Shown: positions 33,269-42,290 of the stretch, one piece after another
Position numbering within the stretch: position 1 is the first letter of the stretch
How the letters are laid out: the number at the start of each line of letters is the position of its first letter
Origin: Deltaproteobacteria bacterium
Lineage (GTDB): Bacteria; Myxococcota_A; Polyangia; Haliangiales; Haliangiaceae
Length of the DNA: 50,962 bases
Assembly: GCA_029565465.1 (NCBI GenBank)
Contig: JAKQOD010000143.1
Location: 1 to 50,962 of the forward strand
Reading direction: 5' to 3'
Position numbers and translations under genes: made by a program
The notes under the pieces: model-generated
What the model was told of the DNA's origin: nothing
The model's input: the letters and a program-made list of their open reading frames with translations, nothing else
Databases searched by the model: none

Positions 33269-34441
33269 ATGGCAGCTACGTACCAAGGGCTCGATTACTA
33301 CGGCATTGATGAACTGCTCACCACTGAAGAGCGCATGGTGCGCGACACCGTGCGCGAGATGGTCTCGACCAAGATCATGCCCTCGATCGGCAAGCACTTC
33401 ACCGCGGGTACATTTCCGCATGAATTGATTCCAACCTTTGGCGAAATGGGCCTGCTTGGCCCGTCGCTGACCGGCTATGGCTGCGCTGGCGTATCGCCGA
33501 CGGCGTACGGTTTGATTTGCCAAGAGCTGGAACGCGGCGACTCGGGCATCCGCTCGTTTGTGTCGGTGCAAAGCTCGTTGGTGATGTACCCAATTTGGGC
33601 CTACGGTTCGGAAGAACAAAAGCAAAAATATCTGCCGGAGATGGCGGCGGGCCGCACCATTGGTTGCTTTGGCTTAACCGAACCAGACTTTGGCTCGAAT
33701 CCGAACGGCATGTTGACCAAAGCCGAACGCGTTGCTGGCGGCTTTAAGCTCAACGGAACTAAGCGTTGGATCACCAACGGTTCGATCGCGCAGGTTGCGC
33801 TGGTCTGGGCCAAGCTCGACGGTGTGGTGCGTGGCTTTTTGGTGCCCACGGCAACGCCAGGCTTCACGGCTCGCGAGCTGCACGGCAAGTGGTCGTTGCG
33901 GGCTTCGGTTACCAGCGAGCTGCACATGGAAGATTGCATCGTCGGTGAAGACGCGATGCTGCCTGGCGTCTCCGGCATGCGCGGGCCGCTGTCGTGCTTG
34001 TCGCAAGCGCGCTTCGGCATTTGTTATGGCGCCGTCGGTGCCGCGATGGCGTGCTACGACGAAGCGTTGAACTACGCCAAAGATCGTGTGCAGTTTTCGA
34101 AGCCAATCGCCGGTTACCAGTTAGTGCAAAACAAGCTGGTGGTGATGGTTACCGAAATCACCAAAGCGCAAATGTTGTGCTGGCGCATGGGCCGGTTGAA
34201 AGAAGCCAACAAGCTTACGCCAGCGCAGATTTCGCTGTCCAAGCGCAACAACGTTTCGATCGCGCGTGACATTGCCCGCGACGCCCGCGATATCCTCGGC
34301 GCTAATGGCATCACCGACGACTACCAATGTGGTCGCCACATGCTGAATCTCGAATCGGTGTACACCTATGAAGGCACCCACGATATTCATGCGCTCGTCG
34401 TCGGCCAAGACGTGACCGGCCTATCGGCGTTCGACGCGTAG
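33269..34441 (+). CDS. gcdH: Glutaryl-CoA dehydrogenase-like acyl-CoA dehydrogenase
   Basis: The 390-residue flavoenzyme oxidises and decarboxylates glutaryl-CoA to crotonyl-CoA in lysine, hydroxylysine and tryptophan breakdown. FAD is bound in the family pattern GCFGLTEPDFGSNP (about 131-144) and WITNGSIAQ. The C-terminal NLESVYTYEGTHDIHAL (about 360-376) with catalytic Glu at about 368 is the GcdH signature. Length and motifs are complete. Electrons would go to ETF. No ETF or glutarate genes are adjacent. A GAGGA ribosome site precedes the ATG. thiD begins nine bases after the stop. Confidence 0.9.
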   Translation: MAATYQGLDYYGIDELLTTEERMVRDTVREMVSTKIMPSIGKHFTAGTFPHELIPTFGEMGLLGPSLTGYGCAGVSPTAYGLICQELERGDSGIRSFVSVQSSLVMYPIWAYGSEEQKQKYLPEMAAGRTIGCFGLTEPDFGSNPNGMLTKAERVAGGFKLNGTKRWITNGSIAQVALVWAKLDGVVRGFLVPTATPGFTARELHGKWSLRASVTSELHMEDCIVGEDAMLPGVSGMRGPLSCLSQARFGICYGAVGAAMACYDEALNYAKDRVQFSKPIAGYQLVQNKLVVMVTEITKAQMLCWRMGRLKEANKLTPAQISLSKRNNVSIARDIARDARDILGANGITDDYQCGRHMLNLESVYTYEGTHDIHALVVGQDVTGLSAFDA

Positions 34442-34450
34442 CGCCGAGAT

Positions 34451-35266
34451 ATGGTGACGGCGGCGGCAAATGTGTTGGTGTGCGCGGGGCTCGATCCGTC
34501 AGGCGGCGCAGGGCTACTCGCCGATGCCCATGTGATCACCGCGTGCGGTGCGCGACCGTGCGGCGCGATCACCGCGCAGACAGTGCAAAGCTCGCAAGGC
34601 GTTTCCGCGGTTGTGCCGGTCAACTCCAAATTGTTGCGTGCTCAACTCGATGCGCTGACCAGCGACATGACGTTTGCCGCGGTGAAAATTGGCATGCTGG
34701 GCTCGATCGAAGTTGCGCAAGCCATCGTCGGCGCGCTCGCGTCGGTAGCAGCACCGGTCGTGTGGGATCCGGTTGCAATGCCAACTCGCGGCGACTCGCC
34801 GTTGTTCCGTGGCAATTTCGCTGATGCTGTTACGCTGTTTTCGTCGCTGCGCGATGTGCTCATCACGCCGAATGCAGTTGAATTGGCAACACTGGTCGGC
34901 CGGCCACTCAACGACAGCGCAGCCACCCGAGCCGCAGCGGTTGAACTAGCACACGCAACCGGCATGCAAGTGTTTGTCAAAGGCGGGCATCTGACAGGCA
35001 CCGAGGTAACGGACGCGCTGGTGGAACGCGTGGGCGCCCTCGACGCCCCAGCCAACGCCTTTCACGTCGTCGAATTTACCGCGCCGCGGCTGGCGACACC
35101 GCCGGGTGGCGTGCACGGCACCGGCTGCGCTGCAGCCTCCGCCATCGCAGCGCATCTGGCACGCGGTGCCAAGCTCGCCGATGCGTGTCAGCTGGCGCAA
35201 GTGTATGTGCGCCGCGCCATTGCAGCGCCCGTGCAAGCCGGGCGTGGCACACCGTCGGTGGTTTAG
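34451..35266 (+). CDS. thiD: Hydroxymethylpyrimidine/phosphomethylpyrimidine kinase
   Basis: The 271-residue ribokinase-fold enzyme phosphorylates HMP and HMP-P in thiamine synthesis. The substrate end has VLVCAGLDPSGGAGLLADAH (about 8-27) and GAITAQTVQSSQGV. The C-terminal anion hole GTGCAAASAIAAHLA has the expected Cys at about 226. VWDPVAMPTRG and ITPNAVELATLVG are the usual internal motifs. It sits nine bases after the gcdH-like gene, probably by chance cotranscription. No thiC/thiE neighbours are present. Length fits the family. Confidence 0.88.
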   Translation: MVTAAANVLVCAGLDPSGGAGLLADAHVITACGARPCGAITAQTVQSSQGVSAVVPVNSKLLRAQLDALTSDMTFAAVKIGMLGSIEVAQAIVGALASVAAPVVWDPVAMPTRGDSPLFRGNFADAVTLFSSLRDVLITPNAVELATLVGRPLNDSAATRAAAVELAHATGMQVFVKGGHLTGTEVTDALVERVGALDAPANAFHVVEFTAPRLATPPGGVHGTGCAAASAIAAHLARGAKLADACQLAQVYVRRAIAAPVQAGRGTPSVV

Positions 35267-35303
35267 TTTCCCTCTCTGCTGTTTGCGGTGGTAGCCTTGC
35301 GCA

Positions 35304-35963
35304 ATGATGCGACCTAGTTTGACAACCAGTTTTGCGGCCGCGGCCGCGTGTTTGTTTGTTGCGGCGAGCGCAGCAGCTGAAGCCAAGCCGAAGGCGAACC
35401 CACCGGTGGCAGCAGATGCAAAACTTGACTGCAACGCTTTCGAAACCGCAGCCAAAGAGCTTTTTTCCAAGGGCAGCTATGGAGCATCGCTTAAGCAGGC
35501 TGAAGCCGCTGCCAAATGTACCGGCACCAACGCGATGGCGACAATCGCCGCCACGGCAGCATGTAAAATCAAAAATAGCGACCGCGCTCGTTATTGGTCC
35601 GCCCATGTAGAAGGCGCCCAGCTGCAAGGCGTGGTGCAGGCGTGTTTGAGTGCAAAGATTGTACTGTCAGCGTCTTCGGCGGCCACCTCCGATTGTAAAG
35701 CGTTGGCCGACGCTGGCCGCACTCGCTTTTCGGAAGGCAACTATAGTGCTGCGCTGTCGTCCTTCGAAGCTGCCATGACGTGTGATCCGAAGCAGAAACT
35801 AGAAGCCCTTGCCGGTATCGCCGCTTGCAAAATCAACTCAAAAGTCAAAGCCGCAAGCTGGGCCGCGCGCAGCTCCGACGGCAACTACAACAAAATCGTG
35901 CAGGCGTGTGCGCAAGCGGGCATTGAGTTGCCGGCGCCGCCCGCGCCTGCCAAAACCAAATAG
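35304..35963 (+). CDS. Secreted protein with two TPR-like repeats carrying Cys
   Basis: The 219-residue exported protein has a signal peptide (AAAACLFVAASAAAEA) and two related halves: CNAFETAAKELFSKGSYGAS with ALKQAEAA-like helices, and CKALADAGRTRFSEGNYSAA with SFEAAMTC. Each half begins and ends with Cys and contains a KGSYGASL/EGNYSAAL turn typical of TPR helices. It is likely a periplasmic binding or scaffold protein. No enzymatic motif is visible. It follows thiD by 37 bases but is probably independent. Confidence 0.7.
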   Translation: MMRPSLTTSFAAAAACLFVAASAAAEAKPKANPPVAADAKLDCNAFETAAKELFSKGSYGASLKQAEAAAKCTGTNAMATIAATAACKIKNSDRARYWSAHVEGAQLQGVVQACLSAKIVLSASSAATSDCKALADAGRTRFSEGNYSAALSSFEAAMTCDPKQKLEALAGIAACKINSKVKAASWAARSSDGNYNKIVQACAQAGIELPAPPAPAKTK

Positions 35964-36016
35964 CGTCGGTCGCAACTACAGCGCAACCAACCGCGATGCG
36001 CTAACGTCCAATCATC

Positions 36017-36946
36017 ATGAAAATTGGAATCACTGGAGCTACCGGCTTCATCGGCCAAGGCCTGGTGCGTAAGCTGCGCGAGCGCGGCGACGAGGTGGTG
36101 GCTTTTTCACGCGACGGTGAACGCGCTAGCAAAAAGCTGGGCGGGATTCGTGGTGTCACCGCCGACTTGGAAACCCCGGGGCCGTGGCAAGCTGAGCTGG
36201 CCGGCCTCGATGCGTTAGTCCACCTCGCCGGTGAATCCATCGGTGCAAAACGTTGGGACGCGCGGCAAAAACAAGTGCTGCGCGATTCGCGGGTTGAAGC
36301 CACCCGGGTAATCGTCGAAGGCATTGCGGCGTTGCCGGCAGACCAACGCCCCAAAGCGCTGATTGCTGCGTCGGGCGCTGACTATTATGCCTTTGCTTCG
36401 GGGCACGGCGATTTCGACGACGACGAAGTGACGGAGAAAGACCCAGCCGGTAATCATTTTTTGGGGCGCTTGTGCCGCGATTGGGAGGCCCAAGCCTTTG
36501 CCGCCGAAGCCTTTGGCGTGCGCGTCACCACGATGCGGACCGGCATCGTGCTTGGCGCTGGTGGCGGCGCGCTTGACAAAATGGCGACGGCTTTCAAATT
36601 CTTCGTCGGTGGGCCAATCGGCTCAGGCCGGCAATGGTTTTCCTGGGTGCATGTCGCCGATGCGGTCGCCGCTTACTTGTTCGCGCTCGACACGCCGACG
36701 TTGCAAGGCCCAGTCAACTTGGTGGCGCCCGGCGCCGTGCGGCAAAAACAATTCGCCAAAGCCCTGGGCCACGCGATGCATCGGCCTAGCTTTATGCCAG
36801 TGCCAGGGTTTGCATTGCGCGCTGCCGTCGGCAGCGAATTCGCTGAATATCTACTCGAAGGCCGCCGCGTGGTGCCGTATGCGTTGGAACGCGCCGGCTT
36901 CAAGTTTATCCATCCAACTGTCGAGGGTGCGCTAGCTGCACTTTGA
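36017..36946 (+). CDS. TIGR01777 family SDR-type epimerase/NAD(P)-binding protein
   Basis: The 309-residue protein is an extended SDR. The nucleotide site is ITGATGFIGQGLVRKL (residues 4-19), and ALVHLAGESIGAKRWDARQK (about 71-90) and GADYYAFASGHGDFDDDEVT (about 116-135) are TIGR01777 features; the canonical Tyr is in YYAF. A C-terminal DUF1731-like tail follows (GFALRAAVGSEFAEYLLEGR then VVPYALERAGFKF). E. coli YfcH is the relative. The substrate is unknown. The gene stands alone between secreted-protein genes. Confidence 0.88.
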   Translation: MKIGITGATGFIGQGLVRKLRERGDEVVAFSRDGERASKKLGGIRGVTADLETPGPWQAELAGLDALVHLAGESIGAKRWDARQKQVLRDSRVEATRVIVEGIAALPADQRPKALIAASGADYYAFASGHGDFDDDEVTEKDPAGNHFLGRLCRDWEAQAFAAEAFGVRVTTMRTGIVLGAGGGALDKMATAFKFFVGGPIGSGRQWFSWVHVADAVAAYLFALDTPTLQGPVNLVAPGAVRQKQFAKALGHAMHRPSFMPVPGFALRAAVGSEFAEYLLEGRRVVPYALERAGFKFIHPTVEGALAAL

Positions 36947-36982
36947 TTGGCGCGGACGCGATGGGTCGCGTAGGCTTGACGG

Positions 36983-37756
36983 ATGAACCGTTTTGTTGCG
37001 TTTGCGTCGGCCTCGCTGTTCGCCACATTTACAGCCAGTGCTGCCGCTGAACCATGTCCGATGTTTTCGCCGACGCCCACGTTCCTGCAAGCCAACACCG
37101 ATTCGTTGCGCGATGGCCAAGGGGTCATCGTGATCGCGGGCTACCGCGCCAATAACACCGGTGCTCGCGTGGCAGCAACCAGCGACGTTTCGCAGCAGCC
37201 AACGTGGCAGTTCAAACAACGCAAGGGCAATGGAAAAGCCGTTAAGGTCGCCACAACCATGGAAGTTTTGGCCCCTGGCTTGACGCGGTATCTGCCAACC
37301 GATGGCAGTGGCACCCTGGAAGTCAGCGTCGATGGCATCAGCCATGCCATCACGATTCCGCGGGCTACCGCGAAACGCCCGGTACCGCAACTTGAAGCAC
37401 CTACCGTAGCGCAACTGCTCATGACCGAAGCACGCAGCCGCCAAGGCAGCAACTATATGCTCAACGCTGTTCTAAAAACCGAAAAGCCGGACGACGTAGT
37501 TGCCGTAATCATCTACGGCATCGATGCCAAAGGCGTTGCAACGCCGCGTTCGTTTGCAACAAACCTAGGCAAAAGCTTGAGCCCGCTCGTGCACATCAAC
37601 GGCCCCCATACTTGTGAACCGGCCATTCCCGGAACTATCGACAGCAAACATGGTGACACGCTAGCGCTCGCGTGGGTCGACAAGCTCGGCCGCGTGTCAG
37701 CTCGCTCGGCACCGGTCAAGGTTGTAGCCGCGCCCGTGGCAACGCCGAAACCGTAG
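36983..37756 (+). CDS. Secreted protein of unknown function
   Basis: The 257-residue protein has a signal peptide ending near ASAAAEP and a beta-rich mature part (ANTDSLRDGQGVIVIAGYRA, SGTLEVSVDGISHAITIPRA, YMLNAVLKTEKPDDVVAVII). Few Cys are present (about residues 25 and 211). No motif points to a function. It is transcribed alone. Confidence 0.65.
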   Translation: MNRFVAFASASLFATFTASAAAEPCPMFSPTPTFLQANTDSLRDGQGVIVIAGYRANNTGARVAATSDVSQQPTWQFKQRKGNGKAVKVATTMEVLAPGLTRYLPTDGSGTLEVSVDGISHAITIPRATAKRPVPQLEAPTVAQLLMTEARSRQGSNYMLNAVLKTEKPDDVVAVIIYGIDAKGVATPRSFATNLGKSLSPLVHINGPHTCEPAIPGTIDSKHGDTLALAWVDKLGRVSARSAPVKVVAAPVATPKP

Positions 37757-37861
37757 CCCTCCGTAAGCAACAACGATGTCCCACCAACGCAGTGCAACCC
37801 TGGCAACAAGCGTAGCAAGCGGTTCGGCCTGGTTGGCCACGATTCGCGTTACATTGCCGCG

Positions 37862-38383
37862 ATGAACGCTGCGTTCCGTAGGCATGTCGTTGGATTCGGG
37901 GCGTGCGTCGCGCTGCTGCAAGGTTGCGCGCCGAGCCACATTGCGTCATCGTCGGCGACCATGCTGGCGACTCCAAGTTCAGACACGCGTAGTTTCATCG
38001 TGCGACTCAAGCCTGGGCAGGACGTTAAAACGGAACTCGAAGCACTAGCCAACGCCAATCACTTGCAAGCGGCGTCCATCGTCAGCGTGGTCGGAAGCCT
38101 CACGAACGTAGCGCTGCGCTATGCGAATCAGCCCACCACTACGCGGTTACAAGGCCATTTTGAAGTCGTCGCAATGTCGGGTTATCTCGCCGACGGCGAG
38201 TTTCATTGTCATCTTGCGGTTAGCGACGGCGAAGGCAAAACGCTGGGCGGCCATTTGATGGATGGCAACGTGGTATACACCACGTTGGTGGTGGTGATTC
38301 AAGAACACTTGCAGCTGCGGTACCAGCGCGAGTTTGATCCGAAAAGCAACTACGCGGAATTGGTGATTGCGCCGCGGCGCTGA
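37862..38383 (+). CDS. Lipoprotein with PPC/DUF296-like domain
   Basis: The 173-residue protein starts with a lipobox (LLQGC, Cys22) and then shows the PPC/DUF296 fold: FIVRLKPGQDVKTELEALAN, AASIVSVVGSLTNVALRYA, FEVVAMSGYLADGEFHCHLA and LGGHLMDGNVVYTTLVVVIQ. The His-rich cluster (His115, His117, His131) matches the metal site of stand-alone bacterial members. The family is best known from cytoplasmic or DNA-binding proteins, so an exported form is unusual. The role is unknown. Confidence 0.8.
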   Translation: MNAAFRRHVVGFGACVALLQGCAPSHIASSSATMLATPSSDTRSFIVRLKPGQDVKTELEALANANHLQAASIVSVVGSLTNVALRYANQPTTTRLQGHFEVVAMSGYLADGEFHCHLAVSDGEGKTLGGHLMDGNVVYTTLVVVIQEHLQLRYQREFDPKSNYAELVIAPRR

Positions 38384-38474
38384 CCGCACCTGCGACGATA
38401 AGTCCGACGAACGGGACCTGTTTTTCCGTCGACAATGCTGGTCGCGACAACGCCACCTACGCTAATCTGGACCC

Positions 38475-39209
38475 ATGCAAGCTTGGCACCGTAGCCGTAT
38501 CGCCACGTTACTCACTGGCGCAGTGAGCGTAGGCCTTGGCGTCGCAAGTTGTGCCAACACGCCTGCGGCCGATGTGTGCGAACAAGCGCGTGTGCATGTT
38601 CATGAATGCCTCGGCGTCGAAGTCGCCGCAACCGAGTGTGTGCCAGCCGAAGCCGAGAACCTATTGGCGCAGGACTGCGTTGCACTCGACGATGGTAAAG
38701 CCGACATTTTCGCGTCGGGTCTGTGTCGCCTGGGCTTTTTGTCGGCCTGCAAAGTACCTAGCTGCAATGACACTGCACCGTCGGATACGTGCGCCGATTA
38801 CATCAACCGCGAAGACTGCTCACAATGCGAGTACTACACCTGCCGTGAAGCGCATGCGCCTACGGCGTGTGGAGCGCAGGGCTATTATCTCGACTTTGCC
38901 TACGACTATTGCCGGCGCTACAAAGAGGTAACGGCGTCGCACATGTCGGCAGCCGGCCAAAAGTTTTTGCATGATATCCGTCGGTGTCTGATGGATACCA
39001 TGCAAGCCAACTTGCCAGAGACGGCTAGCTGCAGTGCCGCTGAAACGGCAGGATTCAACAGCCATCCAACGTGTTACGTGCAGTCAGGCTTCTGCCAGTT
39101 GCCGGTGACTGATTGGATTTTGGTACTAGCCACCATCTCGCCAAGCGATCTGAATTTCCAACAGATGCTGGTAACTGGCGTTAGCTGCCTCAAAGAGTGG
39201 GCACGTTAG
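38475..39209 (+). CDS. Cys-rich lipoprotein of unknown function
   Basis: The 244-residue protein has a lipoprotein signal (lipobox VASC, Cys26) and about 20 Cys spread along the mature chain. Examples are CRLGFLSACKVPSCNDTAPS and CADYINREDCSQCEYYTC. The spacing suggests many disulfides and an extracellular life. It resembles the class of orphan Cys-rich lipoproteins common in deltaproteobacteria. No enzymatic motif is seen. Confidence 0.75.
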   Translation: MQAWHRSRIATLLTGAVSVGLGVASCANTPAADVCEQARVHVHECLGVEVAATECVPAEAENLLAQDCVALDDGKADIFASGLCRLGFLSACKVPSCNDTAPSDTCADYINREDCSQCEYYTCREAHAPTACGAQGYYLDFAYDYCRRYKEVTASHMSAAGQKFLHDIRRCLMDTMQANLPETASCSAAETAGFNSHPTCYVQSGFCQLPVTDWILVLATISPSDLNFQQMLVTGVSCLKEWAR

Positions 39210-39280
39210 CTGCGACGACGAGCTGGTGAACCGCCAATGCTGCGTCGATAACTAACCCGAATGGGCGGGCCGAAACGCAA

Positions 39281-39304
39281 AACGCGCCGGTAGCCCAGCG
39301 CGTT
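39281..39304 (-). terminator. Hairpin between convergent genes
   Basis: AACGCGC (39281-39287) and GCGCGTT (39298-39304) form a 7-bp stem with a 10-base loop. Read on the minus strand it is followed by TTTTGCGTTT, so it could terminate the caspase-like gene. It lies between converging stops at 39209 and 39347. The T run is short, so this is a candidate only. Confidence 0.4.
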
Positions 39305-39346
39305 GCAAAACGTATCGATAAGTTAAGCTAACAGTAACGTAAAGGT

Positions 39347-40810
39347 TTAACGCGTTGGTTTGAACTTGTTACCGGTGACACCACTGACGCCATAGATTTC
39401 TTCGTTGCTTTCGCCGCGTGCATCGGCGCGGGCTTTGGCGTGGGTGTTCATGTACTTCACGAGGTTGTTCCACGAGTAGTTCTTGGCAGCTTTGCGGCCC
39501 TTCACAAGGTCGGCACCGTCGAACATTTTTTCAAACAACACCATCGCGGTTTGCTCCGAGCCAGTGATGCCCATTTCGGTATTGTTCACAACGTCGGTGT
39601 TGATGAAGCCGGTTGGGTCGGCAGCGGTCGCGCGATTGCGGAATACTTGTTTGGTGTAGTACGCGTACGACCAGCATGCGTCCATGAAGATCACTTGGTA
39701 TTGATCGAGCGGATAGGCGGTTGGCTCGTCGAGCACGGTCAGCGAACCGTAGAATGCGTGACCGGCGTAATACACAACTTCGTGGCTCTTGATGGCTTCG
39801 CGGAACTTGGCGTTCGACAAGTTGCGGTCGACGTGGTCGGCAAAGCTGACAGGCGACAACATGTCGATCTCAACTTTGAGGCCGTTTGGCAGAGTCTTTT
39901 CCAAACGATGGCCGGTGTTGTTCGGGAACGTTTGGGTCTTTTTGAAACCGTGGCTGGTCAGCGTGCGCGTCACGTCTTTGATCGACAGGAAGCCCCAATC
40001 GTTCGGCGACAGATCGCCGTGTTCGATTTGACCGTAGATCTGCACCATCGTGATTTTGCCGTCGGCAATCAAGCGGTCATATTCAGGGTAAACCGTTTTG
40101 GCGGCGGCTGCCGAGGACACGGTGTACTGCGCATTAACGATGTCCGCTGCGCCCAGCGTGCAACCATTGCGGGCCGGATCCCAGTAGTAGAACATGTTGT
40201 CGTTGCGCAGATCTGCGGCTGGCACCGCTGCGCGGTTCGCATCGAAGTCGCTCGAACAGGCGCCTTGAATCCGGTCGAACAAACCGGCAGGCATCAACGG
40301 CAGTTTGATATCGACTTTCTGACCGATGAGATCCGAAGGCTTGAGGTTTTGCGCTTCGAGTTCTTTGTACTTCACCAACGATTCGATCTTAACGCTGTAC
40401 TCGAGTACCAACGCGCCCGATTCCACCGTGATCTTCGAGTAGGTAGCTTCGCCGCCTTCGAGGTTCAGCGTAAATTTTGACGCCCGCAACGCATTGCGTG
40501 CGTATTTGATTTGCTCCGTGACTTGCTCGGTCACGTTGCGATAATTGTAGTCGCTTGGGTTGGCTTTGATCGCGTCTGCAATCGCTTGCAACTCGGTTGC
40601 CGTTTTGCCAGGCAGTGCAACCCGGACTTTACCGGTCAGCGCAGCTTCAATTTCAGCCGAGCGCGTACCGAGATATTGCGTGTCGCTTTTGCCATCGGCA
40701 AATGCATCGAAGTCACCGATATCAACATCTGGCTCAGCGCCGTTGCTTGCGCACGCAGCGATCGAGGTTGCCAGTAACAGCGAGGATGCGAAGGCGGTCA
40801 GTTTGCTCAT
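39347..40810 (-). CDS. Caspase/gingipain-like clan CD lipoprotein
   Basis: The 487-residue lipoprotein (lipobox SIAAC, Cys20) has a C-terminal domain with the clan CD pair in the right order: His351 in VVYYAGHAFYG and Cys379 in VIFMDACWSYAYY. The His after a hydrophobic strand plus G and the Cys in DAC(W) are the caspase/gingipain/C11 layout. The N-terminal ~280 residues are a different, partly helical domain with no name I can give. It probably sits on the outer membrane or in the periplasm. The peptidase activity is predicted, not certain. The ATG at 40810 is chosen because the signal begins there. Confidence 0.75.
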   Translation of the reverse strand: MSKLTAFASSLLLATSIAACASNGAEPDVDIGDFDAFADGKSDTQYLGTRSAEIEAALTGKVRVALPGKTATELQAIADAIKANPSDYNYRNVTEQVTEQIKYARNALRASKFTLNLEGGEATYSKITVESGALVLEYSVKIESLVKYKELEAQNLKPSDLIGQKVDIKLPLMPAGLFDRIQGACSSDFDANRAAVPAADLRNDNMFYYWDPARNGCTLGAADIVNAQYTVSSAAAAKTVYPEYDRLIADGKITMVQIYGQIEHGDLSPNDWGFLSIKDVTRTLTSHGFKKTQTFPNNTGHRLEKTLPNGLKVEIDMLSPVSFADHVDRNLSNAKFREAIKSHEVVYYAGHAFYGSLTVLDEPTAYPLDQYQVIFMDACWSYAYYTKQVFRNRATAADPTGFINTDVVNNTEMGITGSEQTAMVLFEKMFDGADLVKGRKAAKNYSWNNLVKYMNTHAKARADARGESNEEIYGVSGVTGNKFKPTR

Positions 40811-40947
40811 GATGATAACCGTAAGAGCACGCGCCATGCCGAGATATTGGTCTGACCAGACAGGCGTGTTACCTGACCGGGGTATGTTTATCTATCTGAA
40901 ATTACAAGATATCGACCCACCGCCCGGGTTCCGCCGCTCGCCCAACG

Positions 40948-41020
40948 CCAGCCGCCGGCTAGGCTGTTTGCCAGCACGCTTTGGGATCAACAGTCTCCAG
41001 CGGCGGGTTGCCGCAGGGGC
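40948..41020. repeat. 73-bp direct repeat, copy 1
   Basis: Identical over 73 bases to 43720-43792. The sequence can fold: CCGCCG (40952-40957) pairs with CGGCGG (41001-41006), and AGGCTGTT (40961-40968) pairs with AACAGTCT (40989-40996, one G-T pair), around a 20-base loop. It lies 12 bases after the stop of the minus-strand gene at 41033. On the minus strand its far end is followed by GTTGGGC, which fits the GTTRRRY consensus of integron attC sites. The other end does not fit. Confidence 0.9.
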
Positions 41021-41032
41021 CACCTGCGGCTG

Positions 41033-41635
41033 TTAGTCATTACTCTCAATCGGCACCATTCGGTACATGAACGCCTGCCTACCATTGAAGGCTGGAAACG
41101 TCGCGCCGTTTTGCGGGACCACCTGAAGTGACGTGCCTTGCAGCACCAATTCCGCACATGCTGCGAACGTCGGCGCCGGCACCTCACCATCAACGATTTC
41201 CTCAAACTTCCAATCACGCAGTGTTGCGTACGTACCGGCAGAATCAACCTGTACAGAGAAGCGAACCTGTTGCGGCCCAGCCAGACCACCACTGCCAGCA
41301 CAGGCGTCGAGTGCGCGTTGCTGCGCTGCTTCGGCAAACGCACTCATTCCAATCGCGTTTCGAAGCATGCTGAGTTCCAATTGCTCTTGTAGTTGTGTCG
41401 GCGACGCATCAACCGTGCCCGGCGGATCTGGCTGTAGCGGTAGATCGATTGCCGCCGAGCGCGTGCGATTGGCTCCGATAGGAACTTCAATTTGCGGAGA
41501 CGTGGTCGGTAGGTTGACTGGCGCTGGCGATACCCCACGGGCATCGCCAGACGCCGCATCGCCAGTCGGTTGTGTTAACCACAAGTAACCGACGAAGAAC
41601 GCCGCACCGACCGCGAAACTAGTGATGTGCTTCAT
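41033..41635 (-). CDS. Membrane-anchored periplasmic protein, last gene of the repeat-flanked operon
   Basis: The 200-residue protein has an N-terminal membrane segment (SFAVGAAFFVGYLWLTQ), a Pro/Ser linker and a folded part (about 85-200) with LRNAIGMSAFAEAAQQRALD, RFSVQVDSAGTYATLRDWKF and FAACAELVLQGTSLQVVPQN. Two Cys (in ALDACAG and AACAE) may pair. The pattern recalls periplasmic domains of TonB-like or AgmX-like proteins with C-terminal beta strands, but this is weak. It overlaps the gene before it by 17 bases. Confidence 0.65.
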   Translation of the reverse strand: MKHITSFAVGAAFFVGYLWLTQPTGDAASGDARGVSPAPVNLPTTSPQIEVPIGANRTRSAAIDLPLQPDPPGTVDASPTQLQEQLELSMLRNAIGMSAFAEAAQQRALDACAGSGGLAGPQQVRFSVQVDSAGTYATLRDWKFEEIVDGEVPAPTFAACAELVLQGTSLQVVPQNGATFPAFNGRQAFMYRMVPIESND

Positions 41636-42290
41636 TTTGTTGACGCTTCAATATTTCGACACGCGGCCAAAGTGTCCGCTGTTGCCAGGCGCGAAATGCA
41701 GCATCATCACGTTGGTCGGCGGAGTAAAACAACTTCATTGAAATTTCAGAAACATCTGGGTTCATCTCGTTGACTTCCAGCCCTGGGCCGCGAACTTCCG
41801 CTAAGGGCACATAACCAAGTAGTGAATACACGGAATCAGCGTCGGCGCTAGCAATTGAAAACGTCGCAATGCAGCTCAGTGTTCTGCACGTTACCGATGT
41901 GGCGGTGATCTTCTCCGACAACTGTAGTGCCTTGAGCACATTCGCTATCGTGACCTGCATTCGTTTTTCCAAAATGGGTGCGAACAACGGATCGCGAGGC
42001 TCAGCTTCATAAACCTCGGCCATCGTCAGCTTACCATCCTCTTCGTCGAGCAGCCGAACCGCATCGTATCGAGAATCTGTGGGACTCAGATCTTTTTGTT
42101 TCACCCTTACAATCGTTGGCAATCTACTTGGCCCGTTGACCAGTGCTCCAAGGTCCGCTGATCGGCCAGAGTTATCAACCTTGGCAATCGTTGGAGCTGA
42201 TTTTGTTGGCGCAGTGCCAATAGCCCAACGCACGCACACTGCGGCACTGACGCCGAGAATCCCAGCTATTGCAAATCCTTTGATTTTCAT
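41619..42290 (-). CDS. Membrane-anchored protein of unknown function
   Basis: The 223-residue protein has an N-terminal anchor (FAIAGILGVSAAVCVRWAIG) and a soluble part with LMAEVYEAEPRDPLFAPILE-like acidic helix, ITATSVTCRTLSCIATFSIA and RAWQQRTLWPRVEILKRQQN. The phrase about C-R-T-L-S-C, a close Cys pair in a strand, resembles exported proteins of myxobacteria with the pattern xxVxCRxxxC. It overlaps its neighbours on both sides (ATGA with 42287, 17 bases with 41635), so the three are translated together. Confidence 0.7.
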   Translation of the reverse strand: MKIKGFAIAGILGVSAAVCVRWAIGTAPTKSAPTIAKVDNSGRSADLGALVNGPSRLPTIVRVKQKDLSPTDSRYDAVRLLDEEDGKLTMAEVYEAEPRDPLFAPILEKRMQVTIANVLKALQLSEKITATSVTCRTLSCIATFSIASADADSVYSLLGYVPLAEVRGPGLEVNEMNPDVSEISMKLFYSADQRDDAAFRAWQQRTLWPRVEILKRQQNEAHH

